Below are positions 11,859-25,710 of a DNA stretch of 64,000 nucleotides, piece by piece. The stretch lies in the NCBI GenBank assembly GCA_019155185.1, contig CM032811.1, positions 4,740,215-4,804,214 of the forward strand. The letters are read 5' to 3'. Numbering within the stretch: position 1 is the first letter of the stretch; each line of letters begins with the position of its first letter. This DNA is from Beaufortia kweichowensis. Its lineage: Eukaryota > Chordata > Actinopteri > Cypriniformes > Gastromyzontidae. Under the pieces are notes generated by a model. It ran no database searches and was not told the origin of the DNA. It saw only the letters and a program-made list of their open reading frames with translations. A program made the translations under genes and the position numbers.

Positions 11859-12956
11859 TAGGACTCTTGCGTACTGCCTTAAAAGTAAACAGCAAGGCGG
11901 CTCACTAGTTTTTGTAACAGAGCTATAACAAAGTTTATATAAAAAATTGTTTCCTTTACAGTTTTACCTTAGTTTTAGATCGATAGTTAATTTCCTAGCA
12001 ACGTTCAGAGAAAACAGCAAAAAAATCAAAAACATACAAAATGTGAACAGTTGTCCCTTTTACTGCTAATTGTTGTACTTGAACAATGCCTAGTGTTTCA
12101 ACACATGGTCCAGACAGGTCCGTCAATTAAACTGATTAGGTTTAACAGTTACAAGTAAAAGACTATCCATATGGACCACTCCTAAGGATAACAGTATTTA
12201 TTTTAGTGCTGTGTTTTAGAGGAATATACATCCTCGTGTTTTGAGATAAACGCTTGAAGCGTGAAATGGCATGAATGCTTAAAAATGAAGCACATTACTT
12301 AAACATGCATTTTTTTTTTTTTTTTAAAGAACTATTCTGAGTGCTGTGCACACTGCATATTGTGGTAAGGACAGGCGATAACCCCTGAGAATAGCCTTTT
12401 CCCCGAAGGTCAGCGTCTTAAGTGCTCTAAATTCAACAAACGAGATCCTCAAAGTCTGTTGGATGCCCGAGATACATTACGGACTAAAGGTACGTTGGTT
12501 AAAGGTTGAAATAAACGTCAACTCACCATCTGGATGCGTCTCCCAGAACTTCAGAGAGCATTTCACACGATCTGTTTCTGGTTGGGTGGCGTTAATATGT
12601 CGAACATGCTGTCGCATTGGCGGTTGGAGTTAGCGTTCGGTACACAAATTTGTCCCTGCTGTCACTCTCGGGGAAAACACTTGGGAACGGTCGCCGTATC
12701 GAGCTGCTCATGTGTTTCAAGCTGTAAAATATTGTCAAGCATATTTTGGTTTGTCTTATTGTCATTGAATGCAGTGACATCATGAGTCTGACAATATCGC
12801 TGTATTTAAAAAGAACGAATGAAGGAAAAAACACATTGTGGTAAATTGCACTGAGAACTCCATTGTAAGTCTTATTTTTTTTCTAACCTTTGGACTCATT
12901 TGAATTTTTGTTTGTTCTCAACACTGTGTTTCTAAACGCTTCTCTTTGGAAATGTA

Positions 12957-12962
12957 AATAAA
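12957..12962 (+). terminator. tenm4: Candidate poly(A) signal of tenm4
   Basis: AATAAA in the context atgtaaataaaatgaattgg. It is the best placed hexamer after the last non-repetitive UTR-like stretch. Several other AATAAA copies occur in this AT-rich DNA, so confidence is low. Confidence 0.35.
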
Positions 12963-13634
12963 ATGAATTGGGCTGTAAATACAATGCAAATGTAGATACC
13001 TTTTAGAGCTACAGCAGTGAATCTGTGTAGTCTTTAGTTAAAGATGAAAAAAATAAAGGATATTTTGTGTTTACATTCATTTCACATTATTGTGAATTGC
13101 ATTGCATTATTGCCTCTTTTACATATGCCTTTAAACTCTTTAATTTGGAAAAAAATGCATGTATTGTATACTGTAGTAATAGTGGATTACACAAGTTGCT
13201 TAAGTGCTCCAGGTGGTTGGATTTTGCACGCATTATACACAAACATGGAGTGCTGCAACAAAGTTCCCTGTTTCACTCCATTTCATGTCAATTTACTTCT
13301 AAAGTGGAACTGCAAATTAATGTCTTTAATGCCGAGTTTGACGTTAAGTGGTTGTGGCATCTCATTGTACATTGTCTAATGAGGCGTTTACCATTTTTGA
13401 AAGTTTTGCACATGTGATTGAAATATTCATAGGCTGAAATGAAGGTACAGTAGAGAGAAGGGAGGGATTGTTTCACAAAAGTAGAACAACTTGCATGTTT
13501 GAGTCATTATGCCAAAACCTAACACTACTGTACTGTAGCACAACACACTTTCAGAAAACTAAAAGTACCATATGTTCTGATAAATCAGGTCTATATAGAA
13601 AATATATTATATAGCAAAGAAATAAAAGTTAAAA

Positions 13635-13636
<2 letters not shown>

Positions 13637-13667
<31 letters not shown>
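13637..13667. repeat. (TA)n microsatellite
   Basis: A perfect alternating TA run of about 31 bp, likely polymorphic. Confidence 0.95.
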
Positions 13668-13670
<3 letters not shown>

Positions 13671-15732
13671 TGTAAAACATTTTAGGGGGACAGTGTGGTC
13701 AAATATTTTTTGGCGTTGGGTGACTGTCCCGTAGCTAACCTTACACAACAAAAATTGTTAAATAAAAAATAAACTATTACAATTATTTAATTAACTTCAG
13801 TTATCTAAACATAATACATGGAATTGTCTAATGTTTTACAAAAAAGGCAAATAGAAATAAAAAACTTATTGTAAAACTAATGTTTTCTAATTTAGTATAC
13901 TCATATAATTAACATCCTACGATGTCAAAAATGAATTTTCAGCATCAATACTCAGCCTGCCGTGTAACAAACACAAAGACGTTTTTAACCACTTAATTTT
14001 GGACGTGTTTTGTCCATCATTAGAACGATTACATCTATGGCAGAGAATGTCATTGTAAAATGTTTAATGTATATTAACACATTAATGATATTAAAAGACC
14101 AAGTACAAATCTCACGAAGTAAACTATGTACAAGCAAGCAAGAGTTTCTCATTAAATGTTTTTCTATAGAAACCGTTAAACGTGGCTTAGGAATAACAAA
14201 TTAAGGTAAGAATAATGAAAAACAAAATTTAGCACATACCTCAATAGTAAAGCATATAGGTCTACTCTGTACAGTCAAGCAGATAATCTAGCCACAAAGA
14301 TTGCATGCCAGTGACTTCTCCCAAGCCCGGATAAACAGAGAAGGTTGTGTCAGGAAGGGCATCTGTATAAAACGCTGTAAAACATATATATAAAAATGTA
14401 GTTAATATGGATGCAGTCAGTGTTAATATAACATTGTATATTGCAGGACAAGGAGATGGCATTCAAGTGATTGACTATTATATCTGAACCCTTTAGTCAA
14501 AAACCTGTTTTTAAGTGATGGGCTTTTGAAATCTCATGAGCTTACATACAGCACATTTCTCCAAGACTTCTTACACTCCATCTGTTCCTACTTGACTGTA
14601 AATTAAACCTTGAGAGTGTTGAGAAAACATTATATAAGTGGCTTGCTATTAAAATCAGTGGAGTGATTCCACATTCATTTTTTGAGAGGCAGCCAGTTTT
14701 ATTCATTTATTTATTCTGTGCAAATAAATGAATTGCATAAATGTACTTAAAACATTTGTTCATTTTGAAGACAAAGTTCAGTTTAGGATTTTAGTTCAAC
14801 TTAACATGAAATCATATTCACAACCCGTTTTATTTACGCTATGTGACAAAAGGGGATTTGTGAGTAAAATTCATCAAGACAGGACAGGACTTTTAATCTA
14901 TTTTATCCTATCCTCTATATTTTTTAATTAACTTACCCATGAAAAGTGGACGGGTGCAGAGTGAGTTACATGACATTTATGAAAAATAAAGTTAAAAACT
15001 CCTGGTCCTATCGTGCACAAATAATTTTACAATACGAACACAATTTCTAAAACTCCTTCCTAAAACAGTTTTACTGTGTGCAAGTAGTTTGCTGTAATGT
15101 TGTACCAATACATCTTCCCTTTGAAGTTCGCCAACACTGCTTCCTACAATGCACTTGATGAAACATCAACAGAAATTTAATGAAACTTAAGCAGAAACCT
15201 GCTGGTTTCAAGACAAAAGGTAACCTGAGAAGTGTGAATGAGCCAGTCACCAAGCTGTCACTAAAAACAACACATCTGATGAATGGAGCGGTTTAATCTG
15301 AAATAAAGAGAAACTCAATATCATGTTTATTTTTACTTTCTGTCTAGAAAAATATTACAAAACGGGAGTATGAATAGAGACGGGAAAAAGACGTCAACAC
15401 CTATTTCTCTATCGTTCTCATGTGTCTTAGGTCTAGTTTTCACGGGTCAGTATGAGGTCACGGTAAATACACACCTTTTCAGAGAAAGATACTACCCCAG
15501 AATTGTCTGATTAAAGGTCAAAACTAATCACTACAGTATGCATTGATCATATACAGTATGTGCTATAGTATTTATATACAATATAATGAATATAGTGAGT
15601 ACTACAGTGCTGTTTTTTATATATATATATATATTTTAAAACCAATGGCTACATAAGGAAAACACTAACATCAATTATCAATGCTAAACACAGTTTGTTG
15701 TCTTGTTTGACATGACACACCAAAATTAAATA

Positions 15733-16010
15733 TGCACAAGGGCAATTCCATGCAAATGCCTTTACCATAATGATAGCTCAGATGACAATACTTTGTGGTT
15801 TAAATACCCGTGTAGACTCTTTTAAAAATATTAAGCACTTTTGCATGTTTACATCATGATTGTATATAGTCAGGTAAAGTTGTTTTCAGAATTGTCACAT
15901 CCATAAGAGTTCATATTCCTTCCAAATGAGCACATGAAAATTAAAACTAAATAACTTTTTTTATTTTATTTGAAGATATTGAAACAAAAACATTAACAAC
16001 AAGTGCTACT
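15733..16010 (-). repeat. Copy of an unnamed interspersed repeat (minus orientation)
   Basis: Read on the minus strand it contains atttgcatggaattgccc at its end, preceded by tgtgacaattctgaaaacaa and catttggaaggaatatgaac. The same blocks in the same order occur at 51041-51470 and largely at 25264-25710 on the plus strand. No reverse transcriptase or transposase is visible. Confidence 0.7.
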
Positions 16011-16539
16011 TGCCGGGTTTGTAATCTCAGCATAATTTTACAATCTAAACAGTGTAACTATAAACCAGAAGTAACGATTCATGCTAAGAGTGATGTGATT
16101 TTTGTAAACGTTTGCTGAGTTTTGACATTGTTTAATGATGAGACTGTCACACCAGTAAAGAGGGAATGTAAATAACATTGTTTAAAACTTCTGTTGCTGT
16201 TAACAGACAGTTGGAGAAACAGACATTGAAGGGGTCTCAGCTGCATGCTGCTGTGCCGTCCGCCTGCATTTCTCTTGACAGGTGTGAACAATGGCCGAGC
16301 CCTGAGAAATGTCTTTGTAACGGTCTGTAAACCCAGCTGACACTGTGTGCATTCGCCAGTAAGACTGACTTCACACATTATGCAAATCTTATTGACAGCA
16401 TAGCTAATGTTTTTTATTAAGCTAATTACCCTTAAGGTCATTTCTGTTTTTGGCACCAAGGCTAGATGGATAAAAGAGAAAACATCCCTGCTATTTTGGT
16501 TAGAGATCATATTAGCTAAAGAGCCAGTGCTTTCATGAA

Positions 16540-16700
16540 AAGTGTATAATTGGGAAATTCAACCATTGTGGATGTGACATTTTTAGTCAAAACTTTAATA
16601 AATACATTCTTTAAGAATTTATATTTATCAATATATTGAACCATTTGGTTATATTTCACAAACCCCTGTTGACAGCATCCATAGACATGTTTTATATAAA
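16540..16700 (+). repeat. Partial copy of the same unnamed repeat
   Basis: Shares tatattgaaccatttggtta, cccctgttgacagcatcc and a tggatgtgacatttttagt block with 25290-25385 (ttattgaaccatctgtttgc, atatccgttgacagagtcc). It lies in opposite orientation to the neighbouring copy at 15733. Confidence 0.5.
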
Positions 16701-18550
16701 TATACCAAATCCCTAACCCAAGGTAGTAAATGGTAAGACTTACAATTGTTGCCTGCCAAACAATAAAACAGGTCAAATATTCCATTATGTATACACTAAA
16801 GGTGGCCATGAGCCATTATCTAGAGACGAGAACAGGACCAGGAAAGTTTTTTGAGACATACGTCATTAAGCAAGCAACAAGCATCCACCCAGAATTATCA
16901 GCCATATAAAAAAGCAACACCCTGGCAACCACTCAAATCATCTAAGCAACAGCTGTTAATTCTGCATGCAAAAACACCTCTCAGATTATTTTTCAGAAAA
17001 TATAAAGCATTATCTGTACTGAATTTTATGGAAAAAGAAGAATGAAATGACACTACATAAAAGAGCATAAATGAGCTGATTTACGCTCCAGGATCTAGTT
17101 CATAGTATATTTCTTGCAAGCTCTTAGTTAAATTTAAAGTTTTTTTAAGCTCCAGTAATGATGCATCACTCTTAACTTCATCTGACTGTCGAAACTGCGT
17201 CTGGAAAATCTTTTAAGCTTTTGATTAAAAGCTTTCTTGATGCAAGACTTCTTTCTCAGATTTCTTTGTGAGTGGCATGATGGACATACTGCAAAGAATG
17301 CTTATTACTGCATGTACAACACACTGTAAGACCTCTAGAAAATACATGTTTTGATAGTAGCAGACTGCATGTGAGCTTGTCATCCATCACGCCTGGGGTC
17401 ACAATGTAACCAATAAAGGTTGAATTTGTCCTGTTACAGATATCAGAATTAAAAGTCACATGAATAATTCATGAGACAATTCTGTAGATTTAAAGCGGGA
17501 CAAACTGACAATATATAATACATAACGTATAACTGTATTGGTTTCATTAATTCAAGCTAAAAATTATTTTTGACCGCCACCTTTCAAGAATATAATTGTT
17601 CAAGTTTTGTTCACGTCCAAAAGAACATAATAATGCAGAAGGAGATTATATGTAGCGCACATCACTAGTGTTTTATATTTAAACGAAGTGTGTCATAATA
17701 CAGTATGCCATCATATTTGGCAGAACTGAGGCCAAAGAGTTTAGTGCATCTGCGAGATTAAAATGACGCTATTAACACAGTTAGCATTTTCATATTCGGT
17801 TCAGATATGGTCCTATCAGTCTCCATTAAGCTCAATTTCAGTTCACATGCAAAAGATTCACACATATTTTTAGCAGTGTAGCGTAGTAGATAAGGACAGA
17901 AGGGTTATTTAAATGATTAACTGTAGGACACTTTTAATCTGACTTCTTAGCATTACCATTTTACAGTATCTGTAGTATTTATTATAATACAAATGAGGCA
18001 ATTTACATAGTTATGTATTATTCTAAACCACTGTAAAAAGTGTAATGCTTACACTGAAAGTGCCACAGGACAAAAAGCTACAATCAAGAATTTAACGGTG
18101 ATGTGGTATAAAATATCATTTTAATTTGGGACAAAACTGCTCTTCTGAAATGTACACACTAGACAGCTGGATGCATGTTTGCATAGTGTATTATTTATGC
18201 TGGATGCATGTTATATATTTAAGACTAATAAGTTTAGTGTTAAAATGTTAAGCTAATAACACAATATATACACTAATATTGGGTAAAAGTAAATTCATAA
18301 ACAGATAAAAAATAGAACTATTTTACTGACACATTTTGGCATTTAAATTATTTAGAATTGCACATTATTATAATAAGTAGATATTATTTTTGAGGCTCTG
18401 TTACAAAACCTAGATTGCTACCTGTATAGGGTGCATTTTAAGGTGTCATTGGCATGTTCCTGACACAAATCCTAATCCAAACGGTAAGCAATATAATCGT
18501 GCTTCTACCATCTTTTTTCCCAAAATCCAAAGTAGCATTAAATGCACAAG

Positions 18551-18806
18551 GCTGTCAAACGAAACGATTAATTGCATCCAGAATAAAAGACTGTGTTTAT
18601 AAATAAATAAATTAATGTATGTATGTATATTATTTACCAATAATTGTATATAAACATTTATTATTTACTATATTTTTCTTAAATGCATGCATGTATATGT
18701 ATATGTGTTTAAAAATACAAAACTAATATGTACAGTACACAGACATATATTATGTAAACACAAACTTTCCTTCTGGATGCGATTAATCGCGACTAATCAT
18801 GATTGT
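18551..18806. mobile_element. Non-autonomous DNA element with ATTAATCG inverted ends
   Basis: The left end gctgtcaaacgaaacgatta is followed by attgcatccagaataaaaga. The right part has the inverted match ttccttctggatgcgattaa then tcgcgactaatcatgatt. The interior is AT-rich with tgtatgtat / catgcatgta runs and tacagtacacagacatat. This arrangement is a familiar high-copy cyprinid repeat; I cannot give its database name. Confidence 0.65.
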
Positions 18807-18881
18807 CCTAAATGTACCATTTTTTGAGAAGGCAATCCCAGAATGTCACTATATGTAGGTACATGTAGTACACAGCAAGGC

Positions 18882-18929
18882 AGCTTTGGATAAAAGCGTC
18901 AGCTAAATGCCTAAATGTAAATGTAAATC
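18882..18929 (+). repeat. SINE / L2-type 3' tail fragment
   Basis: The text agctttggataaaagcgtca then gctaaatgcctaaatgtaaa is the conserved 3' tail shared by many fish SINEs and their partner L2-clade LINEs. Only the tail is recognisable here. Confidence 0.65.
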
Positions 18930-19286
18930 ATTACACAACCATCACTTGAACTGAATGACCACCATAAGAATAACTTCAGTAATTTAAATAGAATAATGTT
19001 TGTTTCTGCTGCTAAACATAATTAGGTAAGACAAATATTGCATGCTTAAAGCCCGTAATGGGGCCTTGATGTAATTTTACCTCAAAGTTACCTTTAGTTA
19101 GTTTGGAGAGATGTGTATTGAGGGTACTCTTCAAATGAAGCTCTGGTGGAAGGCCAAAGCTCTGTCGTTTATATTTGGGCTAATTAGTGAGGAGTAGGTC
19201 CTGTCTTATAAATAGAGACAATTACTTATGTGTGGGGTTTGTCCACTGAGAGAAAGCCTTTGGCTAAATATTGCATTGTTTATGTA

Positions 19287-19345
19287 TGTGTGTGTGTGTG
19301 TGTGTGTACAATGGCCCCAGTGAATATACACACACGCACGCACAC
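19287..19345. repeat. (TG)n and (CA)n microsatellites
   Basis: A TG run at 19287-19308 is followed at 19328-19354 by a CA-rich run (acacacacgcacgcacacgc). The two can pair as a weak hairpin. Confidence 0.85.
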
Positions 19346-19439
19346 GCACACACGACACTACAGTGGACACTTAAGCCACACAAATAAATGAGCGTAATTG
19401 CATTGCATTACAAAATATCAACCAAGTGGCATTTACTTT

Positions 19440-20160
19440 TAATGACAAATCCTTTATCATGTTATTGCAAACCTGTATGACTTTCTTTCCTCTGCAGAAC
19501 ACAAAAGAAGATATTTTGAAGAATGTTGGTAACCAAACAACATTGACCCCCATTGACTTCCATTGTATGAGCACAAAACCACTGAGACATTTCAATATCT
19601 TCTTTTGTGTTACACAGAAGAAAGAGTCATATACAGGTTTTAAATCACATGAGGGTAGGGCTGGGCAATATGGCAAAAATGTAAACTCGATAATTTTTTC
19701 CCATATTTTCCCGATAACGATATAAATTTCGATATATATAAACTGTTAATGCTGCCAGCTTTAAACGAGTATCCCAACTATGAAGCCATAAAAATTTGAG
19801 GGTTCATTAATTACATTTTAAAGTATAGTTTTTTGTCAACAACTTCATCATTTTTGGATAATAACTCGAGGTTAGTTTCACTTTGGTCGCTGCTTCCACT
19901 TATTTTTGTCATCCTCGCGCCGAGTTTGCTTTGCAAAGTGCCGTAGGAAATTGACTTTGTTCTTTGACGTGAACGTTAAAAGCTGCATGCTGATTGGCTG
20001 TTGTCGCATATTTCTGCTGTGTGATTGGCTCTTATATTAATCCACATAGAGTAAAAATGCCTAGAGCTTATCATCATTATCGACATATATTTTATCGCGA
20101 TTCGATATGATATCGTTTATCGGCACAGCCCTACATGAGGGTTAATAAATAATGCAAGAT
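19440..20160. mobile_element. Palindromic MITE (Angel-like) carrying a nested insertion
   Basis: The left arm and centre (19468-19655) read gcaaacctgtatgactttct, cagaacacaaaagaagatat, cccccattgacttccattgt and atcttcttttgtgttacaca. The right arm is broken after catgaggg (19655) by a 478-bp element and resumes at 20134 with catgagggttaataaataat. The left terminal repeat is not clear, so the outer limit is approximate. Confidence 0.65.
19656..20133. mobile_element. hAT-type MITE with 8-bp target duplication
   Basis: A 478-bp element with ends tagggctgggcaatat and cggcacagcccta (terminal inverted repeat TAGGGCTG). It is flanked by the exact 8-bp direct repeat catgaggg at 19648-19655 and 20134-20141; 8-bp duplications and TAGGG-like ends are hAT hallmarks. 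The subterminal regions are rich in ATATCG / CGATAT. It has no transposase frame, so it is non-autonomous. Confidence 0.85.
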
Positions 20161-23027
20161 TGTAAGATGATGTTAATGTGATAAACTACATCTATGGTTA
20201 CTTTGCTATGACACCTGTGTGACTTCATAAATTCACTAAAATTCACCTCGACACCATTTGGCTGAAAGAAATAGCAAAGTTAGTTCTAAGAAATGGTCTT
20301 GCATCATTTACATAATTTGATATATATGTATATCAATATAATAATCTGCTGAATAAAAAGGTTATTGCATAATCTGCTTTGTAGTCTTGCATCACCCAAG
20401 TTATAATCAGTTAATTATAATGGTAAAAATTGCATTGATGTTATTGTTCTGACCTTGTTATCTTCGTGGCTTTGTGTTTAAAGACACTGCCTCTTCCCTT
20501 CACCTTAAGACCTTGCTCATGCCTCCGTCTGCCAAAGCATCTCACAGCAATGTTATGTATGGCATATTATTCAGAGTGTAACACAAAGGCATATGGCCTG
20601 CTTTATGAGCATGATGGTGCTGTAAATAAGAGCAACGCCACAGAGCTGTACTGCTTTGAGCAAGTCCACCCCCTCCACCAGCAGCAGTAACAATCTGTTC
20701 TTGACTCTCTGTCAAGGGCTGCCAGCGAAAGACGCATATGTTATTCTGAACACTTCAGATATGTTAAGCACATCTTTGCCTTTTCAGGTTAGTTTTTCAA
20801 AAATAAATCAAAAGTAAAAGAACATTTCCACCTGCTGTGCAAAAACAAGTGCACAGTAATTTTAAATGTACTGACCTTGTTTCGTTTATATGTTGGCTAA
20901 ATATGCATTTAAGACCTTGTAACTTTAGTTTATCAATTATTAGAAAAAGGACGGTCACAAACTTTCAAAAATGAAAAATAGATCAATCAACATACTAAAC
21001 GGCCATTATTCCAGTGTCAATGTGTCAAAAGGGCATTGCGCTTATAAGATGACACGCCAATGTCATTACTGGCACAACCCAGAATTGACTCAGAAAAGTG
21101 ACTGAAAAGTAGGTTTTCATTATAATTTAATATGCTACGGAGAAGTATTCTGGAATATGACATACAGTATCTGGTATTGTTGTACTTTGTATTCGCATTT
21201 TTATAAATTTGATTATGTTTTGACCACTAGGTGGTGCCAACTTAACAACTTTCATGTTAATATGCATCTAAGCGTTGACAAAAAACAGTCCATTTTGTCA
21301 AGTTCACCATCAAATCTGTTAACATTGGACATGAGAATACCATGGTCAATCTGACAGTTTTTGAAAACTTTGTAGTAAGTGGGTATTACCTACAAAATGT
21401 CATGCAAATCAGACAAGCGGTGTAGGAGGAGTTCATTTTTTAACACAATTCTAAATTTTTATACATGAAAATGCAATCTGATATATATTTTCTAGAGCAT
21501 GGCTCAAGAGTTTTGTTTCTAGCCAGTATGGCTGTGGAGATGTTAACCAAAATGTAAAACAACTTTTATTGCACCTGCCTAATTAGCAGAGGGAATTGGG
21601 GGGCCATTCAAGTTTAAAGGACTAAGAGTCTATGATGGACAGTTTCTGACCCCAAGACATGTTTAGTGCAGGACATTTGACCAAATACAATAGGGTTCCA
21701 GCACTTCATACCTGGACCCTTAACTAGACATTCACATCATGTTTCAGGCGTTTCACACTCAACAGAACAAAAAGGTGACAACCTTCATATTATGTAGCCC
21801 GTGAATAAATACACAATATGTGTATATGTACATATGGTTTATGTAAGAAAACTAGGATGCGATAAGCTGTTCAATGTAAAACTTTTGTCTGTGTCGCACT
21901 ACATTTACATGGATGAAAAATTACACTAACGAGGGCATAGCTGCCTTATATTTGACCTTTATTTACGAACTATTAAAACCAGCATCATATTATGATATAA
22001 AACACAGTAAGGCAATCATTATTCAGAGTATAAACTCGACTATTAAAGAATGCAAAAACAGAAACTGCCTAAAATGGCTGTGTGTGAGACCAGAGAGCAC
22101 TTTTAAAGGAGCTTCTGTCCTTCCCCCAATACCACCAGCTAGAAAGAAGTAAAACATTGGCTGTGTTGCAGCTTAAGCCTATTAGCTATTGACTAAAATA
22201 GGATGAGCCCTGTGATATTGCTTTGCCCTAACTGTTGTAGGAAATGTCAACACAGGAAAGAAGATTGAACTTGTCAAGCGATTTCATTTTACAAACTCTT
22301 AGATGGTCAATCGTAGCATACCAGTTTTGGGCTGCCGTCCAATTGATAAGTTGAATGAATACCAAAAAAAATACTGCAATAAAACTAAATTTAGGGTTAA
22401 AAATCTTCAAATCATCTTTCAGCAGGACAATAATACCAAACGCACGAGCACAGAGACAAATTTAGTATAGGATTTCTAATTTATTAGACTGGTTAAAGGT
22501 CTAAATAGTGTTTTACCACATGCTATTAAATAAAAGATCAATATTTTTATGCTACGACTCTTTCATGTTAAAGCAATTCCAAATTAAATGAAAATGGCCA
22601 AAGTAAACTACCACTCTTTTTGATGATAAAAAGGCTAGACGCAGCGCAGAGAAATCTTTGTAATCGGCACATTGAAGTCCCACTTTCCCTTATCAGCCTT
22701 TCGCAAATAAAGGAGCAAATTGATATGTGGGAACAGAGGTGCTGCTGTTAAGATATTGGTCCTCTCCTGAAGGATTTGTCTAGCTAAGCTCATGAAACAT
22801 TAAGCAGTGACAATTCCATAAGATCAATAGGACTAGCACACTGTCTTCTCTGCTTGCTTTGTGCCGAGATGTCTCGCAGCCTTACCGGGGGAGAGAACCA
22901 TTAAAACTTATGTCAATTTATCTACAAAATCAACACACTTATTTATGTCCTAAATGTGGCCTTAATACATTCGTGCGTACAGTATTTATGCCAAACACCT
23001 TTCTACTATTCTTTCATATGCACTTCA

Positions 23028-23393
23028 GACTAGAGCTGCACGATATAACAATATGCGATATTTGATATGCAATATGATATTTGTTTTCTTTAATTCTTTT
23101 TAAATTATATTAAAATATATTTTGAAAAATTATATAACCAATATACGGAAAAGAAAGCATCAGCTGGCTATGAAAGCTTTGCAGTTTGAAGACTGTTTTG
23201 CATCAGAGCATGCGCACGGCACATCCCAAATAACACCCATGTGCCAGATATTACATTATCAGCTTCCGCCTAAAACTTTGGCCATACCTTACTTTTGGAA
23301 GTATTAAACTTAAATCTCTCATTTATTGCAAACCATTGCGAAATGCACATCTGCGATATTTCAACAACTTCTATATATTGCACAGCCATACGT
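23028..23393. mobile_element. Second ATATCG-rich MITE, degenerate
   Basis: The left end tagagctgcacgatataaca and the right end tatatattgcacagccata resemble the ends of the element at 19656. The interior has catgcgcacggcacatccc. No target duplication is preserved, so the limits and the hAT assignment are tentative. Confidence 0.5.
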
Positions 23394-25263
23394 TGGATGA
23401 CATAAGAAACATGCTCTGTAACAGGAATCTTATTTAAAATGGCCGAAAACACTATGAAGTTTACTGCAAAGGGCACTATGCTTGCTATTGCTAGTTGGCT
23501 GCGGTTTTATTGGACAAAACATTATATTTTCTCATAAGACTGCACATTTAAAAACTGAATATCTTTCTAAAGGTTTTGTCAACTTTTTTAAGAGTACAAC
23601 AGCATAGAAACAGTTTTATCAAGAGACACAACTGGCAATAATATTATTAAAAGCCACAAAACTGCAATTCGGATTTCATGGGGTCTTTAAATTTTAATGA
23701 ATGCGGTCTTTATGAGTGTACTCAAAACACATCACAGTTTCATCTTTTCTATGTGTATATTCAATACACGTTTTCTTCTCTCACAAAGAATAAACTCTTA
23801 CCCATAGCAAAATGTTATTGCTCAGAGGTTGATTTATCATTAATGAAGCTCTCATTTATGTTTTATTAAGTATTAGTAAGATGTTTCTGCTGAAATGTGT
23901 TAGAAGAAATAAAAAATATACTGAGACAACTGTTGATATACAACAACACAATATGTAGCTATAAAATTAAGATAGTACCGTTCAGATGAAAAACGGTCTT
24001 ATGAAAAATATTTCAGTTTAAAATGAAATCTGACATCAGAGACAGCTTCTGAAAGGAGACATGTGTAAGATTACTGGCGTCTTTTTGACAGAATACAAAT
24101 CTAAGAAGCAGACGCCTTAAGCGAAAATCTTTATTCTGGTTTAATCTCATTGCTACCTACAGGTAGGAGAAACAGCTAATATATTAAAAAGAAATCTCTA
24201 TTAGGAATCTTGTTTCCTATGGGCAAACTCAAGACACAAAAATGTTCAATCAAAGAGACAATGGCTAAACACCTTTTAAATATGAGATCAATATTTCAAA
24301 TAAAAGAGAGTGGCCTCTCTCAACAGACAACAGACTTTTTTAATCACTGTCAAAGTTCAGGGTGAGAGTCATCCAAAGCCCTTCCCTCAAATGACATCAC
24401 TACTTTGGCTTTATCAGAACTAAATGAGCCACGTGACGTAAAATCAATGCTCCTTACGGTCCACATGCATAACATATACAGCAGAGGAATTGATGATAAG
24501 CCTTTGAATTATGGGGTCAATACACCCCGTAAAGTCAGTCAGGAAAGAGATGCGGACGATCTTGCCCTCCGAGCTCGCCCCTGCTGAGCTCAGAGCTTTT
24601 AATACTAGATCCCTGTTTGTGTTGGCTAATCACATATTGATTGAGACCAAGAAAATTGAGACAAATAAGGATGTCTGGAGCTTTGCTAAGCTGAATCTCA
24701 ACTAGGCCTGCAGAGGCAATGAACGGAGAAGATGCAAGCGTGTCTCTCTTTATGACCCTGCTGAGAAGAAACATCTTAAACCAGTTTAAATCCTGAACTA
24801 GTTTGCTGGTCCTACTAACTGAAGTCATCTTTATCTGGTTTGGTTGAGAGACCAGCAGGCAATGAAAAATGATTATTTCAAAGATTATCATTAAATCACT
24901 TAATGCTTTATGCTGAAATTAAATGCTGATATTGAGACTGTCAAAACAAAATTCTGCATTAATAAACCTTCTCCTAAATAAATGAGTTTCATAAAAGAAC
25001 AGACACAAATACAATCATATAACATGCTGGTAAGAACACAATTAGCATTACTACTGGTGAGACCCAGTCTATAGAGACACTATTCCTATATTAATAATTT
25101 ACTGGTGAAGATGCTAAGATAATAAATAAGTGAATCAATAGATTTGTTTAGTGAGTGACTGCTGCTTTCTATGACAGATCTCACGTGGAGTTACTGCCCC
25201 ATCTAGAGGCAAAGACGAGTATTGCAATTAGATGATCTGTGACTAAATCTACAGTAACGTAAG

Positions 25264-25710
25264 AAATGTTTGACCCATGTAAAGTTTTTAGTTGTCATTT
25301 TTTAAATCACAGTTAAATGTATTTATTACCAATTTATTGAACCATCTGTTTGCATCTTACTAAATATCCGTTGACAGAGTCCAGGCAACAAAAAATATCA
25401 AACATTAAAAATGGAAATATACATGTTCCATGGGTGTGACAAAATGACACGGAAGGCAACATACTTTGTATAAATTTCTGTTATTTGAAATATACAAACC
25501 AGAAGCAATAATATCAAACAAATGGAGAAGAGATGACTCTTCAAAGAACGTACAAGTTATTTTACTTTACATTTAAATGTGCTTATTTATGAGGAATATG
25601 GACTGTTATGCATGTGCCAATTCTGAAAACAACACTTTACCTGACCATGAAAAATCATGCTTTAAAGATAAAAAACAACCAAATACTGACATCTGAGCTA
25701 CTGACATCGT
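25264..25710 (+). repeat. Copy of the unnamed interspersed repeat
   Basis: Shares with 51041-51470 the blocks ttaaaaatggaaatatacat, acaaaccagaagcaataata, atgaggaatatggactgtta, caattctgaaaacaacactt and tacctgaccatgaaaaatca, in the same order. The final atttgcatggaattgc block is missing here. Confidence 0.7.

Larger units (their letters stand above)
10528..12962 (+). other. tenm4: Probable tenm4 3' UTR
   Basis: No coding sequence follows the stop. AATAAA at 12957-12962 is the favoured poly(A) signal because unusual, non-repetitive, moderately CpG-bearing sequence continues to about 12700. An earlier AATAAA near 11385 could give a shorter 3' UTR. The stretch includes a TA-flanked MITE at 11674-11858. 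The extent is inferred, not shown. Confidence 0.45.

Noticed and set aside
16079..16510. 143-codon minus-strand open frame
   Set aside because: No recognisable domain, lies between interspersed-repeat copies, no splice or codon-use evidence.
24535..24891. 118-codon minus-strand open frame
   Set aside because: No similarity to any family I know and no surrounding gene structure; length is within chance for this much AT-rich DNA.
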